Part shown: one piece after another, positions 28,561 through 57,722 of the stretch
Position numbering within the stretch: position 1 is the first letter of the stretch
How the letters are laid out: each line of letters opens with the position of its first letter
Assembly: GCA_963978895.1 (NCBI GenBank)
Contig: OZ022241.1
Location: 2,907,496-2,971,495, forward strand
DNA length: 64,000 nucleotides
Direction of reading: 5' to 3'
Source: Erpobdella octoculata
Taxonomy: Eukaryota; Annelida; Clitellata; Hirudinida; Erpobdellidae
The notes under the pieces: generated by a model
The model's input: the letters and a program-made list of their open reading frames with translations, nothing else
Told to the model about the DNA's origin: nothing
The model's database searches: none
Translations under genes and position numbers: made by a program

Positions 28561-30004
28561 TTTAGAGAGTGATGGGTATTAGGAAAACGTTTTGCTCTTT
28601 TTTGGTTGGTTTATTTCAACAGGTCCTAGAGCAAATGAGTATTTTGAGTAATGATCATGTTTAAGCAAACCAATTTAACTTATGTAGAGCTATGCCGGTT
28701 GGTCCTACGTAAGCGTAGGTTAAACTAGGTTCCAAGGAAAATTTTTTATAACTAATGAGTTTTTTAATGCTTTAATAGCTTTTACTTTGAGTGATTTCTT
28801 ACACTCACAGACATTTGCTAGCTTTAAAAAAATTTAAAAGCAAACTTTTATTTCAAATAACTGAAAAAGTAAAAACAAATTTTTATCGTAATATGGGAAT
28901 AAGTATTGAAATTTGTTTAAACTTTAAAAGAAACCCGTCGGGGGTTCATTTTGTATGTTTTTATTTTTAATTTTTTTTTATAATAGTTCATAGTCATTTA
29001 CACCAGGTGTTTTAAGACTAAAATGACTGTATGTAGGAAGCACCTAAGTACTTCCTGTCGTAGATCATATTTGATCTTTTTAACTGTCCCTCTTCTTTTA
29101 TCCTGGCTTAGGAATCGGCTTGTAAAAGCAAGGCGGAGTTGTATGTTTTTATATAATACAGAGTTTCAGAATTAAAAATCTCAATAATTCTGAATAGTAG
29201 TAAAAAAAATATTTTCCCTTTTTAGTGCATCTTGGAAATAAAAGCGAGTTTTTTTTAAAGTTTTTCTTATACATTTGTAGAGTTGAAATACTTTTTGAAA
29301 TTTTAAGACGCTTGTAAAATTACAGAGCTCTGATTTATGGATGTAACTATAGTCTTAAACGAAAACAAATACAAAATGTATTTGTTTAGTGGACAAGAAA
29401 TAATCGGTATAATTTACCTTAACGTCGAAGTTTTATGATTTTTTTCGCATTTTTTTTATCTACCCATACCCGGATGCCAATCGGTCGGTCGTAAATTATT
29501 TTTTTTAATTTTTGATTATGTTGTTTTTTATTTGTTTATTATATCGAAAAATAAACTTTCACCAGCTACGTCATCGACACATCTTGCATAATTAGTACTT
29601 AAGAAAAGATCGCGCATAGTTTCCATGTGTTAATATCCATCAAATTATTGGCAGTTAGTTGCCGCCGACAGAGAAAAAAGATAAAACACAAAAAGTTTAT
29701 ATAGCTCGCTTCAGTGAAAACTCAGAAAGATTAAAAAAAACATATATATATAGGTACACGCAAGCTCTTCAGATTCGGCTGAAAAATTCCGCTGTTTTTG
29801 TTTTGATTTGTGCATATAATATGAAGACGAAGCCACTTGAGTGTAGACTTAACATCATCGTCTCTCTCTCTCTCTCTCTTTAAACGAGATTCCAGGCCTG
29901 TCGCAAGACGGATAATCTGCACAAGAAGAAACATGACACACGGAGCTTGAAAAGAGACACGAAGCTAAAATTCAATCAAACGGCGAACCCTGAAAAAAAG
30001 TAAA
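28561..30004. other. Intergenic region
   Basis: Upstream of the BTB gene and downstream of the membrane-protein gene, both on the minus strand. It is AT-rich with no further gene seen. TTTATT words at about 29,526 and 29,536 are minus-strand AATAAA and could serve the membrane-protein gene. A short (TC)n run is at 29,862. Confidence 0.45.
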
Positions 30005-45453
<15,449 letters not shown>

Positions 45454-46570
45454 ATCTGAAGATCACTCCAAGAGTATCGACAAACCAAAATGCAAAGAGA
45501 CCTCAGTACACAATAGCATTTCCCATTAGAACACGTACTGAATATGCTTTTCTTTTCAAGTAAAAAAAATCGTTCAAACTCAAACTCGACTACTTAGCAA
45601 TTTTCGATGTAGAGTGTACACGCAAATCATGTTATACCTGTATCCTTTCGTCGATTCGCCGACTGCATTGTTCCACTGTGAACTATCGAGCGTTAATAAA
45701 CAGAACTATTTTTCCCCCCCCTCGATAAGCACAGTTGGTGGTGGTGTATCGCGATTGGACCGTGCAGTGTGCACCGACAAAAACAAACAAACAAACAATT
45801 ATTTACTTGTTGGGTTATCTTTCACATAAACGGCCCGGGCCGAATCTTCTAATAAAATAGTTCTATTTTGTTACAACCTTAAGCTTAACCCTAACTATCA
45901 CTTTCATCGTGTTTATAGCTAATTACAGCCGAGAATGTATTATTCTTTAACACAGCGGACCGTTTATGTGAAAGATTACCACTCGTTGCTCTTCTCCTAT
46001 TTTATCTTTGTATTTATTATATATATACAACAACACAGGCGGAATAAACCCATCGACCGGACAACAAATCCGAGCTGTGTACGAAAACGCTCTACCTTCG
46101 CGCCTAATCCGAAATGATTTATACTGATTTATTTTGCGATATATAGTTACTTTTGACAGTGGGTGTGTATTTAGCCTTTAGGTCGAATCTAGCTTATTAT
46201 TTTACAAATAAATTAATTGCTTGTCGACAGCTATGTCAGAGTTTACCAAATTGTTTTTGTGGCGCCAGTTTTGCTGGGAGTCACAGCAATAGATTAACAA
46301 AGAAATTGATAAGAAGGAATTGATCATATGATGCTGGAGATACTTAATTATAACAAGTAAATTAAAAACGAATTTTTAAAACCAATGCTCTTATATGTAA
46401 TTAAAACACAAATTTTGCAATCAATTTTTTCTTATATTACTCTTTTATTTTATATTAAAGTCGAAATATCTTAATTATATCGAAATATCGAAATTAATTA
46501 AAATTAACTAAATTAATTGACTTATTGTAAAACTAATAATTGAATATTGCATTGTCTTCTATTTTGAGCA
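45454..46570. other. Intergenic region upstream of the membrane-protein gene
   Basis: The promoter or 5' UTR of the minus-strand membrane-protein gene may lie at its left part, and the 3' UTR of the truncated Elongin A copy lies further right. No other gene was recognised. Confidence 0.4.
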
Positions 46571-46712
46571 TGTATGCAAAATTTGAAAAAAATCTATCAT
46601 CAGGAAGTGACTCAAAAATTGATTGCAAGATTTGAAACAGACAGAGAAACAGACAGACAGAGAAACAGACAGACAGAGAAACAGACAGACGGAGAAACAG
46701 ACAGACAGAGAA
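46571..46712. repeat. LINE-like 3' end with 16-bp tandem repeat
   Basis: CATGTATGCAAAATTTGAAA, then ATTGATTGCAAGATTTGAAA, leads into (ACAGACAGAGAAACAG)n, about five units. This layout resembles RTE-type LINE 3' ends found in many invertebrates. The class assignment is tentative. Confidence 0.5.
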
Positions 46713-47008
46713 ACAGAGACGACGAGTTAATAAAAGCATTGGTAAAAATTTGCTGGCATTTGTTATACCGGGTAAAAGATCGTCCCAACTCAGAGTTAAA
46801 TATTGTAGCACAGTCAGTTAATGTTCTAAACATTTTGAACAGATCTCGTATTTTAAGTGCCATAGATAGGCACCCTTCGTCTGAACACTTGCTTTTCATC
46901 CAGCAAGTTTCAAATTATTTTATATTTATTTATTTATTTATTTATTAATTATTAATCATCATTTAAATATAGTAAAAAAACGAACAAAAATCCATTGTAT
47001 TATTATGT

Positions 47009-49481
<2,473 letters not shown>

Positions 49482-49955
49482 TCTTTGACTGTTTTGACGA
49501 TTTAAGAAGAAAGTGTAAATAGGAAAAATAATTAGAGGTTGTAAAATTGGATAATAAATAGCTATTTGACATTTTTCAATGTATGCTACTTCGAAAATTC
49601 TTAAAAATGCCAATCTGTATTTGTGCTAAAATCTGTTAAAAAACTGACAAATCTTTGCAACTCTTTTTTTGTTAGTTGATTGGTTGATGTATTGATGTAT
49701 TAAGTTTTCCATGCAATGTTTCATTTCTTTAAATTCTAGTATAATACGAAAAAACCTTCCACAAAGCTCGACGCTAATGATGTTTTACACGCTAGTTTCT
49801 GATGCATGGGTTATCATTGGAATCGAACCGTGACCAGTCATGTTGACAATCTAGGTACGATTTTTTTTTTATAAACTCCGAACTTAATCAGTCTTATAAA
49901 AAAAAAATATATAATGTAAAAAAACTTTTGAAACACTACTGTACCAGTTAATTAG

Positions 49956-50092
<137 letters not shown>

Positions 50093-50492
50093 TACATCTT
50101 CGGCTGCCGAAAAGTGGATTTAATGCAAACAAATAAAAGTTTAATCATATGAGTATTCATTAGAAGGCGTTCGACAATTTGAAAGTTTCTTAAATTGTTA
50201 TACTCAAACATATCTATAAATACTTAAATATGAGATACTTAAATATAAATTATTAAAAATAATAATATACTTAAATATAAATTATTTAAAGTAATGAGCC
50301 TATTTAACCTCAATCTGTTTGACTTTTTAACGAATTCCACACGATTCCGCAACCAAAGATAAAACCACGTTTTTTGATTGTCGGAATGTAAACAACTGGC
50401 TTTGAAACTTTAAGGTTTCAAAACATAGATTGTTTTCATTTATTAAATTAATTATATTTATGTTCTTTGTTTTTAAACCTTATTGATATAAC

Positions 50493-50616
50493 TTAATTTA
50501 AATTTATAATATTCTTGCTTAACATAGGTGTGTTCTTTATAAGTCTTTCATTGTTTAATTTAAATTTATAATATTCTTGCTTAACATAGGTGTGTTCTTT
50601 ATAAGTCTTTCATTGT
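50493..50616. repeat. 62-bp perfect tandem duplication
   Basis: Two back-to-back copies, 50,493-50,554 and 50,555-50,616, appear identical by eye (TATAATATTCTTGCTTAACA then TAGGTGTGTTCTTTATAAGT). A recent duplication, or an assembly duplication, would both explain it. Confidence 0.92.
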
Positions 50617-50899
50617 TTAAAATATCTAATGTTCAATACATTTACATTACATTGCATTATAGGTACTTGTTTAATTAACGCAAAACAGGTCTTAACATTT
50701 GGGAAACTGTTGGCTTCTTCAAAACTTACAAAAATTGACAAAAATGGTGCGTGGTAATAAGGTTTTGAATCGTCCGAATACAACTAAAAACACTAAACGA
50801 AAAATTATATCTTCCAGGTTTTATCATATTAAGGTTACCCCTTGTATGTCCTTTATGCATTGCTATACAGTAATCGGACAGTAATGACTTAATGACATT

Positions 50900-51235
50900 T
50901 TTACACAACCTTGAGAGTCAATGAGGGAAGGTTTTTGTGAAAAAAATTGTAATCGGTCAAAAAATGAGCGGAGCGGGAGAGCGAGTTAAACGGGAACTGG
51001 AGAAAACGGGAAAACAAGCGGGAACGGAACGGAAAAGCGACCGAAAGCAAAAAATGAGCGGGAAAAGAAAGCGACTGGAAACGGGAGAGCAAGTTGGAGC
51101 GGGAAAGCAACCGGGAGCGTGAAAGCAACCGGGAACGGGGAAGCGACCGGGAGCGGGAGAGCAAGTGCAGAAGGAAACTGCAGCGAGAGAAAAACGATAA
51201 AAAACCCCGGGCAACGCCGGGTACCCCGGTACCCC
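50900..51235 (+). mobile_element. Helitron-like fragment with minisatellite and terminal hairpin
   Basis: Contains TTTTACACAACCTTGAGAGT (shared with 38,500 in reverse), AAAATGAGCGGAGCGGGAGA, and an 18-bp-type minisatellite (about 50,965-51,175, units near GGGAGCGTGAAAGCAACC). It ends AAACCCCGGGCAACGCCGGG then TACCCC, without the CTAG. It is the plus-strand counterpart of the module at 37,935-38,341. Confidence 0.6.
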
Positions 51236-51549
51236 GAAGGTTTTAAATAAAACACCTCGGAGCTACATTCTGTGTTGGTTGGAAGAAGTAGAGTTAAGTT
51301 ATGCTGCAAAGCTCGCTTTCCAGTTATCATTATTTTAATCAATGAAAATGAACGAAATGAACTTATTAAGCACTTTTTAAAAAATAAAAAAAATGTGATA
51401 CAACACCAGATTTTTTACAATATTATCAGTATCACGTAGTAAATTCTATAAAAATTAAAACTAATAAATTCAAGTACTTTTTTTTGGATTTTCTTACAAT
51501 CAATTTCGAAGTTTACTTTTAGCAGTAAATAAAATATTTCGCTGTGAAA

Positions 51550-52039
51550 ATGGCATCAAGTGCGAGGAAAGTTGTTATTCTTAATCTGTACAAGCAACTA
51601 CTCAGAGAAAGTGAAAAATTTAACAACTACAATTACAAGTAGGAAGGAGATTTTTGCTTCTAAGTTTACGCACAAAACATTAAAATAAAAGCAGACGAGC
51701 GCTCCGAAGCGTTTTAATGACTAAAATTTCATCAGTAAAATTTAATTTATATAGGTTTAGTTTAAACATACTATCTTTTTTTATAGGTTTTACGCATTGA
51801 GAAGAATTAGAGACGCATTTAAAAGTTCTAGAAATGAAACGGATTTAGCAAAATTAGATAATTTCCAGAAACTGGCTGAAGATAACCTGGATATGATACG
51901 GAGACAGGTCAGTGTTTTCATCCAATTTTGTTATTAGTAATAGATTGGAATTTAGAACTAAGCTTTTTTTTTTAAATTTTAGGTTGTGATTGGTGGTTTC
52001 TTCAAGGCTCCTCCCTCGGTTGTCGAAGCCAAGCATTAA
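51550..52039 (+). CDS. LYRM4: LYR motif protein 4 (ISD11)
   Basis: Three exons, 51550-51638, 51787-51907 and 51983-52039, giving 88 aa with phases 2 and 0. It is a small mitochondrial protein that stabilises the cysteine desulfurase NFS1 and binds acyl carrier protein during Fe-S cluster assembly (family knowledge). Visible features: the LYR-like motif as LYK (VVILNLYKQLLRESEKFNNY), the conserved block YALRRIRDAFKSSRNETD (human has YAVRRIRDAF at the same place), and IRRQVVIGGFF near the C-terminus. The length matches the family (91 in human). The third residue of the LYR motif is Lys instead of Arg, a conservative change. The first ATG opens the frame. AATAAA at 52,221-52,226 is a good polyadenylation signal. 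The gene sits between the two Elongin A copies on the opposite strand, with no functional link implied. Confidence 0.93.
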
Positions 52040-53400
52040 AGATTAGTACTACTAATAGAAGTCTCACAACAAGAATACTAAAATTAAGCCAGCTTGACGA
52101 ACTGTGTTGAATTGAAAACAACAAATTTAATGATATATGATCTTTTTATTTACTTCATGTTTATGGATGGATAAATGTCATCATTTAAAATGTAAGTTCT
52201 TCAAATTGTCGCTGCGATTCAATAAACAAGCCGGGACGATTTAATTAAAACCTTTTTTGTCTTTAACATCACTGCACACTGGAACAACGGAAACAAAAAG
52301 AAAATATTTCAGGCATGCGGAAAATTGTAACGGTCGGCGAAATTTTTAATTAGTACATTTTGTGAATGTTTTCAAAATAGAGATTATATGGTGCGGAAAG
52401 AAGGATGAAAATGCAAGATATCCTGAAAATTAAAAGAGAAATAAATAATAAAATTTAGATTAATAACCAGATGGCAGCTACAACCTGAGATCTTTTGTTA
52501 AAAGTATCCTTTTATGAACGGATTACAATACAATCTGGTGGTCGATGAATTCATTACAGAGTTATGTAGACTGAATCATAGCTTGATTACATGAATTACA
52601 TCTCATTTATGAGTAAAAAAATATGTTTCAAAGTTGAATAAGTGTTTCACACAAATATAGAAAAAAAATTTTTTGGCTAAAATTCATGATGAACAAATCA
52701 GCAGTGGGTCAGATGAAAAGTTGAATCGTCAAAAAAAAGTTTTTTTTTAGATCAGAAAAAATTGAAAGTCAGTTAATAAAATTCTTAGATTACTTGAATA
52801 GGTGATTCAGGAACATGCATTTATGAAAAGAGAAATAGAAAGAGAGGAAGGGATAAATAAGTATGAGGTTATGTCAAAGGTCACACAGGTGTTAAATAAT
52901 CGTGGTATCAAAATATCAAACCGTTGAGCGAGAATGGTGTCAATCATATCATAATGTAGATAGAGAGAGGGAGAAAGAAAACGTTACAGGACTGAATGAA
53001 ATGTTGGATACAGATTTCATGTCAAGAAATTCATTTTTGAAAATATTTTTCCTACAAAAAAAAAGATTTATTTGAACAAAATAGAATATGCCAGTCATCT
53101 TTGCAAGATAAGAAATGGGTCGATGCTGAAACACATTGCGAGCCAAAAGTATGGACCGTGAAAATTAACGATCGCAGCGTTTGGGTAAGGAAGTAAATAA
53201 AACGTCAACGAATAAAAACAGGGATGCCAAAAAAAATCACAGAAAACTAGATACTATAAATTTGCAGGGGCAGCATTTCATGCTACCCGTTCTGACTCCG
53301 ACCAAAAGGTACGTGCCGCACGTGCATTTACGGGGGGGGGGGGGGGTTAGATTAAAATTAAACAGACAGACAGATTAATAAATGCATGCAAATTAGCAAA
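52040..53400. other. Convergent intergenic region LYRM4 / Elongin A copy B
   Basis: Holds the LYRM4 3' UTR and, at its right end, the copy B 3' UTR. A 14-base G run lies at 53,333-53,346. No further gene was seen. Confidence 0.5.
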
Positions 53401-56400
53401 TTAGTGTTTTGAAGATTTCATCATCTTTAGAGTCCTTTGCATCAGAGGAGGTTTGTGCAGAGGAATTGCTGAAAAAAATAAATAAAAATTAATTCTTAAG
53501 CTATTTGCATTTGACTTAGTGTAATTTTAGCCAATTACGGCCGACATATATTGGATCTGATCCAAGAAAAGGATGAAATTTGAAGAACGAACAGATCCTC
53601 ATAACTATTTTTAACTTACTTTTAGATCTGTTGTGTAAAATGGGATTCACCCTCACGGGAAGTGGAGCGTCCCTCGCCGACCCTCGACCCGGTCGTATCC
53701 GGCACGCGTCGACGAATTTTGTTTTGTGCTCTGAATAATCGAAGAAGACAGCTTATTATTGGCTTGAATTATTGCAACAAATTCATTCGATGAAAGAATA
53801 TTTTAAAAAATCCAACACAACATAATTCTACATACCTGACTCTTTCATTTTAGTGACATTAGTCGTGAACTTTTGCAGGCACTGTTCAAATTTTGCTTTA
53901 ATGGCATCTCTATTATCCTGTGTGGTGACATTTTGCATAAATTAATACGAAATGCTTAAAAACACACAAAATCAAACTGCACTGATTCTAACTTTATCCC
54001 ACGAACAGATGCAAATGCAAGCAATTGCATTCGTAAATGATATGCGCATACATAATGAACAGGTTCGTGGAAATTACAAATGCAGCTAAGAAATATGCAC
54101 AATTCAAAATCGATTATCTATTTATACACAAGGTAAATCTATCTAATACATACCAGATACACTTCCCTCCACGACCCGTACTCGTCCGGTCTTTGATCGG
54201 GATACTGAGTAAGGACGTGTTTCTTCCAGAGATGGTCGGATTTTTCTACCGTTGACTGTTACATAAAATCAACTTTAATTTTTTTTTTTAAGAGTCCCCA
54301 CATGCAAGATTACAGCAACTTTAATTATAATATAATCAAATCATAACAAAATGCCAATCTAAAACTTCATTTCAGCAATTTCGAATCCCTAGAAGGTACA
54401 GTAGCTAGGTTAATAACTACCACTAGCTAGGTTAACAATAACTACTAGCTAAGTTAATAACTACTACTAGCTAAGTTAATAACTAGTACTAGCTACGGTT
54501 GAACCTACCGGATTGTACTGCTCAAACTTCTCCAGCTGTTCAGGACTGCACCTTCGCAACACAGGTTCCAAAATTTCAAAAGGCACGTTCCCGATATTCT
54601 CAACATCTGAACAAGTTTAATTCGGTTAGTAGGCGACCACGATAATATTTTGATTACGTATAAAATAAATCTACGACTCTTGTCCGATAACTGAAGAATT
54701 GCTCACCGTCGATATTTTCATACAACATCTGCTGGAACTTGTCGATGAATGTTGGAATGTCTGGAAAAGAAACCAATTAAATGAATTCATTAAAAACGAC
54801 AAAAACTAGCTATCACAACAAATAATAAGATGATAATAATTAGAATGCAATTTATAACATTTCGTATTTACGGCTTTTAAGCGTGATATATTGAAGATAT
54901 ATAATCAAACGTTTATGGAAAATAACAAACTAAAAAAGGAAACAAACTTTTGTCTCGATTCTCAACTTTCCTCCCGGAGAAAACCGTCATGGAAGCATAT
55001 TTTCTTGCACCGACATCCGATTCGGAGGACGAATGGGCAGTCGTCTGCAATCTCTTCCGACTCTTGATTAACGAACAGATGTCCTCCAAGTGTTCAAGAA
55101 CATCCATGGAATATCCGCAGTTTCCATATTCATCATCCTCTTCGGCATCTTCATTGTCAGAATCACCTCCAAGAAACTTATGATTTTTCGTGTTCTTCAT
55201 GTCGCCATTAAACCCAGGAGATGCTTTAGATTTCGACTTGTGGTGCATCGAAAGTCTGTCTGATTCAAGACAGCTATTATTAGGTGTTTTGGTAGATTTC
55301 TTTGAGTGTTTTACTGGTGGTTGAAAGCTGAGAGCATCGAGGAAGGATCGACCTCCATTTTCTTCTCCTGCAGAATCGGGGTTCTGCACGTCTTCTGCGT
55401 GCTTCGGCTGCACAACTGAGGGACGTTTGCTGGGAGGGTCGCATTTATTTGGGATTTCTTTCTTGCGTTTCAGATCCGGTTTTCTATCATTAATATTTAT
55501 ATTATTCTTTAGCGAAATAACAAATAACAGCAAACTTGAACCATTCTGTCTGAACCAAAGGTATAACACTTACTCCTGGGGCTCTGATTTTGGAACATCG
55601 AGTTTCATTTTGGTTTCACTTTTATTCGGTTTCAACTGCTGATGCTGCGTCCGTTGCTTTTTCTGCTGGTGGACCTCTGGTTCTTCTTTTTTCACCATTT
55701 CCTGTCTCTCTGACTTGTACTTCTGATTGATCCTCTCCTCTACGAGCTGCTTCCATTTTGACACCAAATTCTTCGCCTTATCACCTATTGCGCCCTCTTT
55801 CAGCGTCATCGAGTTGATCACCTTGCCGATGGACGTTTCCTGAGAATGTTTCAGCAAATTTACAAATTTAAAAAAAAAAAACCAACTTTGCCTCGCTAAT
55901 TGCGAGTAAGTCTATAAACTATTAAAAAAAAACTTAAGCTTGACACGAGGGTTATTAGTAAAATCCAAATAATCTGATTAGTGGCGTCGTGACGACAAAA
56001 CCAATTTAGTTTCAAATGATTTGTTACTTCAGTGAAATTTTAAAATTCTATAAAATTAGAGATATATAAAAGCGATATTATTTAACCAACTTGTATCATC
56101 TCAATGGTCAATTCCAGTCGAGCAATTTTCAAGAGTAATAATAAAATCTGCAACAAAATTATAAATACCGAATTTAATCATTTAAAAAATAACTAATTCA
56201 GCGGAAGCCAATAAATAATATCAGATGTAATAATTAAATAAGTTATAAAATGTAATAAAAAAATATTTTATTAGGTTTATTAATTAAAACTATAATTATA
56301 TCAATTGAATAGTCCTTGCCTCATCATCATCATTTGCATCAATGCAACTTTTCAACTGCTTTTTGTACTTCCACAACTTGGAGAGTGTTGCTTCGTTAGC

Positions 56401-56403
56401 CAT
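53401..56403 (-). CDS. ELOA: Elongin A, copy B
   Basis: Ten exons: 56403-56320, 56147-56091, 55839-55574, 55483-54948, 54760-54707, 54606-54509, 54255-54154, 53917-53836, 53730-53620, 53468-53401. The joined frame is 1458 nt, 485 aa, without a stop. Intron 1 uses a GC donor (GAG/GCAAGG). An N-terminal TFIIS-N-like domain (residues about 1-90; LLLKIARLELTIEMIQETSI, VSKWKQLVEERI) is followed by a Lys/Pro/Ser-rich linker with GRSFLDALS and an acidic stretch. Then comes the Elongin A core: SMTVFSGRK, BC-box-like PTFIDKFQQML (the usual Cys is Phe), VPFEILEPVLRRCSPEQL, SDHLWKKHVL, YPDQRPDEYGSWREVYL and KTKFVDA, with a basic C-terminus QRTLKMMKSSKH. By family knowledge it is the active subunit of Elongin, which raises Pol II elongation rate and can recruit Elongin B/C-Cul5 to stalled polymerase. 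It is shorter than vertebrate Elongin A (about 770), mainly in the linker. Confidence 0.9.
54402..54496. repeat. 22-bp tandem repeat in Elongin A copy B intron 6
   Basis: About four units near TAGCTAAGTTAATAACTACTAC with small changes, lying immediately beside the exon 6 donor (54,508). Confidence 0.85.
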
Positions 56404-56619
56404 CTTTTTGAACTGCTGCAAAAACAATACCTCATCATATAAATATATTATAAAAATTGATAAATGGTCCGATGTTTTATTCGATAACTTATTTATTTAT
56501 TAAGTTATGAAACGAGAGTTACATCGTTGGATTTGTAATTTAATTATCTAAAAATAAGTGTTTCGGATTTTCCAGATACAGTAGTTTTAAAAAAGTAATA
56601 ATCTTTCTTAGTTTAAGAT

Positions 56620-57722
56620 TTTTCTTCAACTCAAGGCTAACTTTGAATAGGCAAATTCAATCTGTAACTAAATTCTGCTATTTCCATCCTCGATGAATCC
56701 GACAATTATTAGCATATTAAAATGATTCTTTATTGCACTTGATGGTTTCTGCTCCTATTTTATCTCGAATAGATTATTGTAATTCTTTATACTATGGCTT
56801 ACCTGAAAATACTTTACAATTTTTTAATTAAGTTTTAGACTTTGCCGCATAACTTGTAAGTCCTACTCCTGTTTATACCCACATCAATCTTTCTCTTGGG
56901 CTCATGTCCCTTGAACATCGCCATTTGATCAACGACCTCTGTTTTTGCTACAATATCGTACATGGTTTTGCCAAATGCGAAATTATCGGCTTCCCTGAAT
57001 TTACCCAGAGTACACGTACTCGTGGCCATTCTCTACGTCTGCGACAGGAGAGGTGTTCCAGAGACATCAGGAAACATATTTTTACCAATAGAATGGCAAA
57101 CCCATATAACTCACACACCGGATATTATCAATTCTTCAAGCCTGCCCCGTTTCAAGTCTTACCTTTTGACCCACAACTTGACCAGGTTTTTCGTCAATGA
57201 TTAACATTCCTTTTGTTTGAACGCAAAATTCTCTTCCTTTTGTTTACATTGCTACACACTGTGTTTAGATTGCATACCATTTTTGCTCTGCTCTATGTTT
57301 TTGAAGCAGTGTTATAAATAAATAAATAAATAAATAAAATAAAATATAACAATATTACTTCATTGGCTTCCCATGAAATATAGAGTAATTTTTAAATTAT
57401 CTGTAATGATGTTTAAATTTAAAATAGTTTTTTTTCCTCATTATTTAAAATAATTCATTGAACGCCAATGCAGAAGTCATTAAAGATCTTCTTCTCACAA
57501 TCATTATTTCATACCATCAGCAGATCATACTTATGTTAAACTTTCTTTTTCTTAAGCTGATCCATATTCGTGGAATTCTTTACCTTCTAATTTATTATTG
57601 TGCAATTCTCTGTTAACTTTTCAAAATGATTTAAAAACATTTTTATTTAGTAAATTTATCGAAGAGCACATTTGAATTTATGAAAATGTGCTATATAAGT
57701 TCATTTTGATTGATTGGTTACC
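56620..57722 (+). mobile_element. CR1-like LINE remnant, interrupted
   Basis: Degraded reverse transcriptase tail in two parts. The first (56,620-about 56,895) reads SVTKFCYFHLR, RIDYCNSLYYGLPE and LVSPTPVYTHI, with stops. The second (57,345-57,722) resumes ITILLHWLPMKYRVIFKL, DPYSWNSLPSN and LKTFLFSKFIEEH, then a non-coding tail ending ATTGATTGG. These are the usual CR1/L2-type end blocks (DYCNSLLYG, HWLPV-YRI, WNSLP, LK--LF). Between them lies an unrelated insertion. It is upstream of Elongin A copy B. Confidence 0.8.
56890..57345 (+). mobile_element. Second LINE reverse-transcriptase fragment, nested
   Basis: Reads HRHLINDLCFCYNIVHGFAK, then TRTRGHSLRLRQERCSRDIR and KHIFTNRMANPYN. This is the C-terminal end of another non-LTR reverse transcriptase (compare the family pattern TRGH--KL---RCR---RK-FF--R----WN-LP). 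It ends in an (AAAT)n tail at 57,317-57,345, directly before the older CR1 copy resumes, so it looks like a later 5'-truncated insertion. Confidence 0.75.

Noticed and set aside
49800..49860. tRNA-like B box (minus strand GGTTCGATTCC)
   Set aside because: The acceptor and D arms needed for a tRNA could not be found. It is at best a relic of a tRNA-derived SINE.
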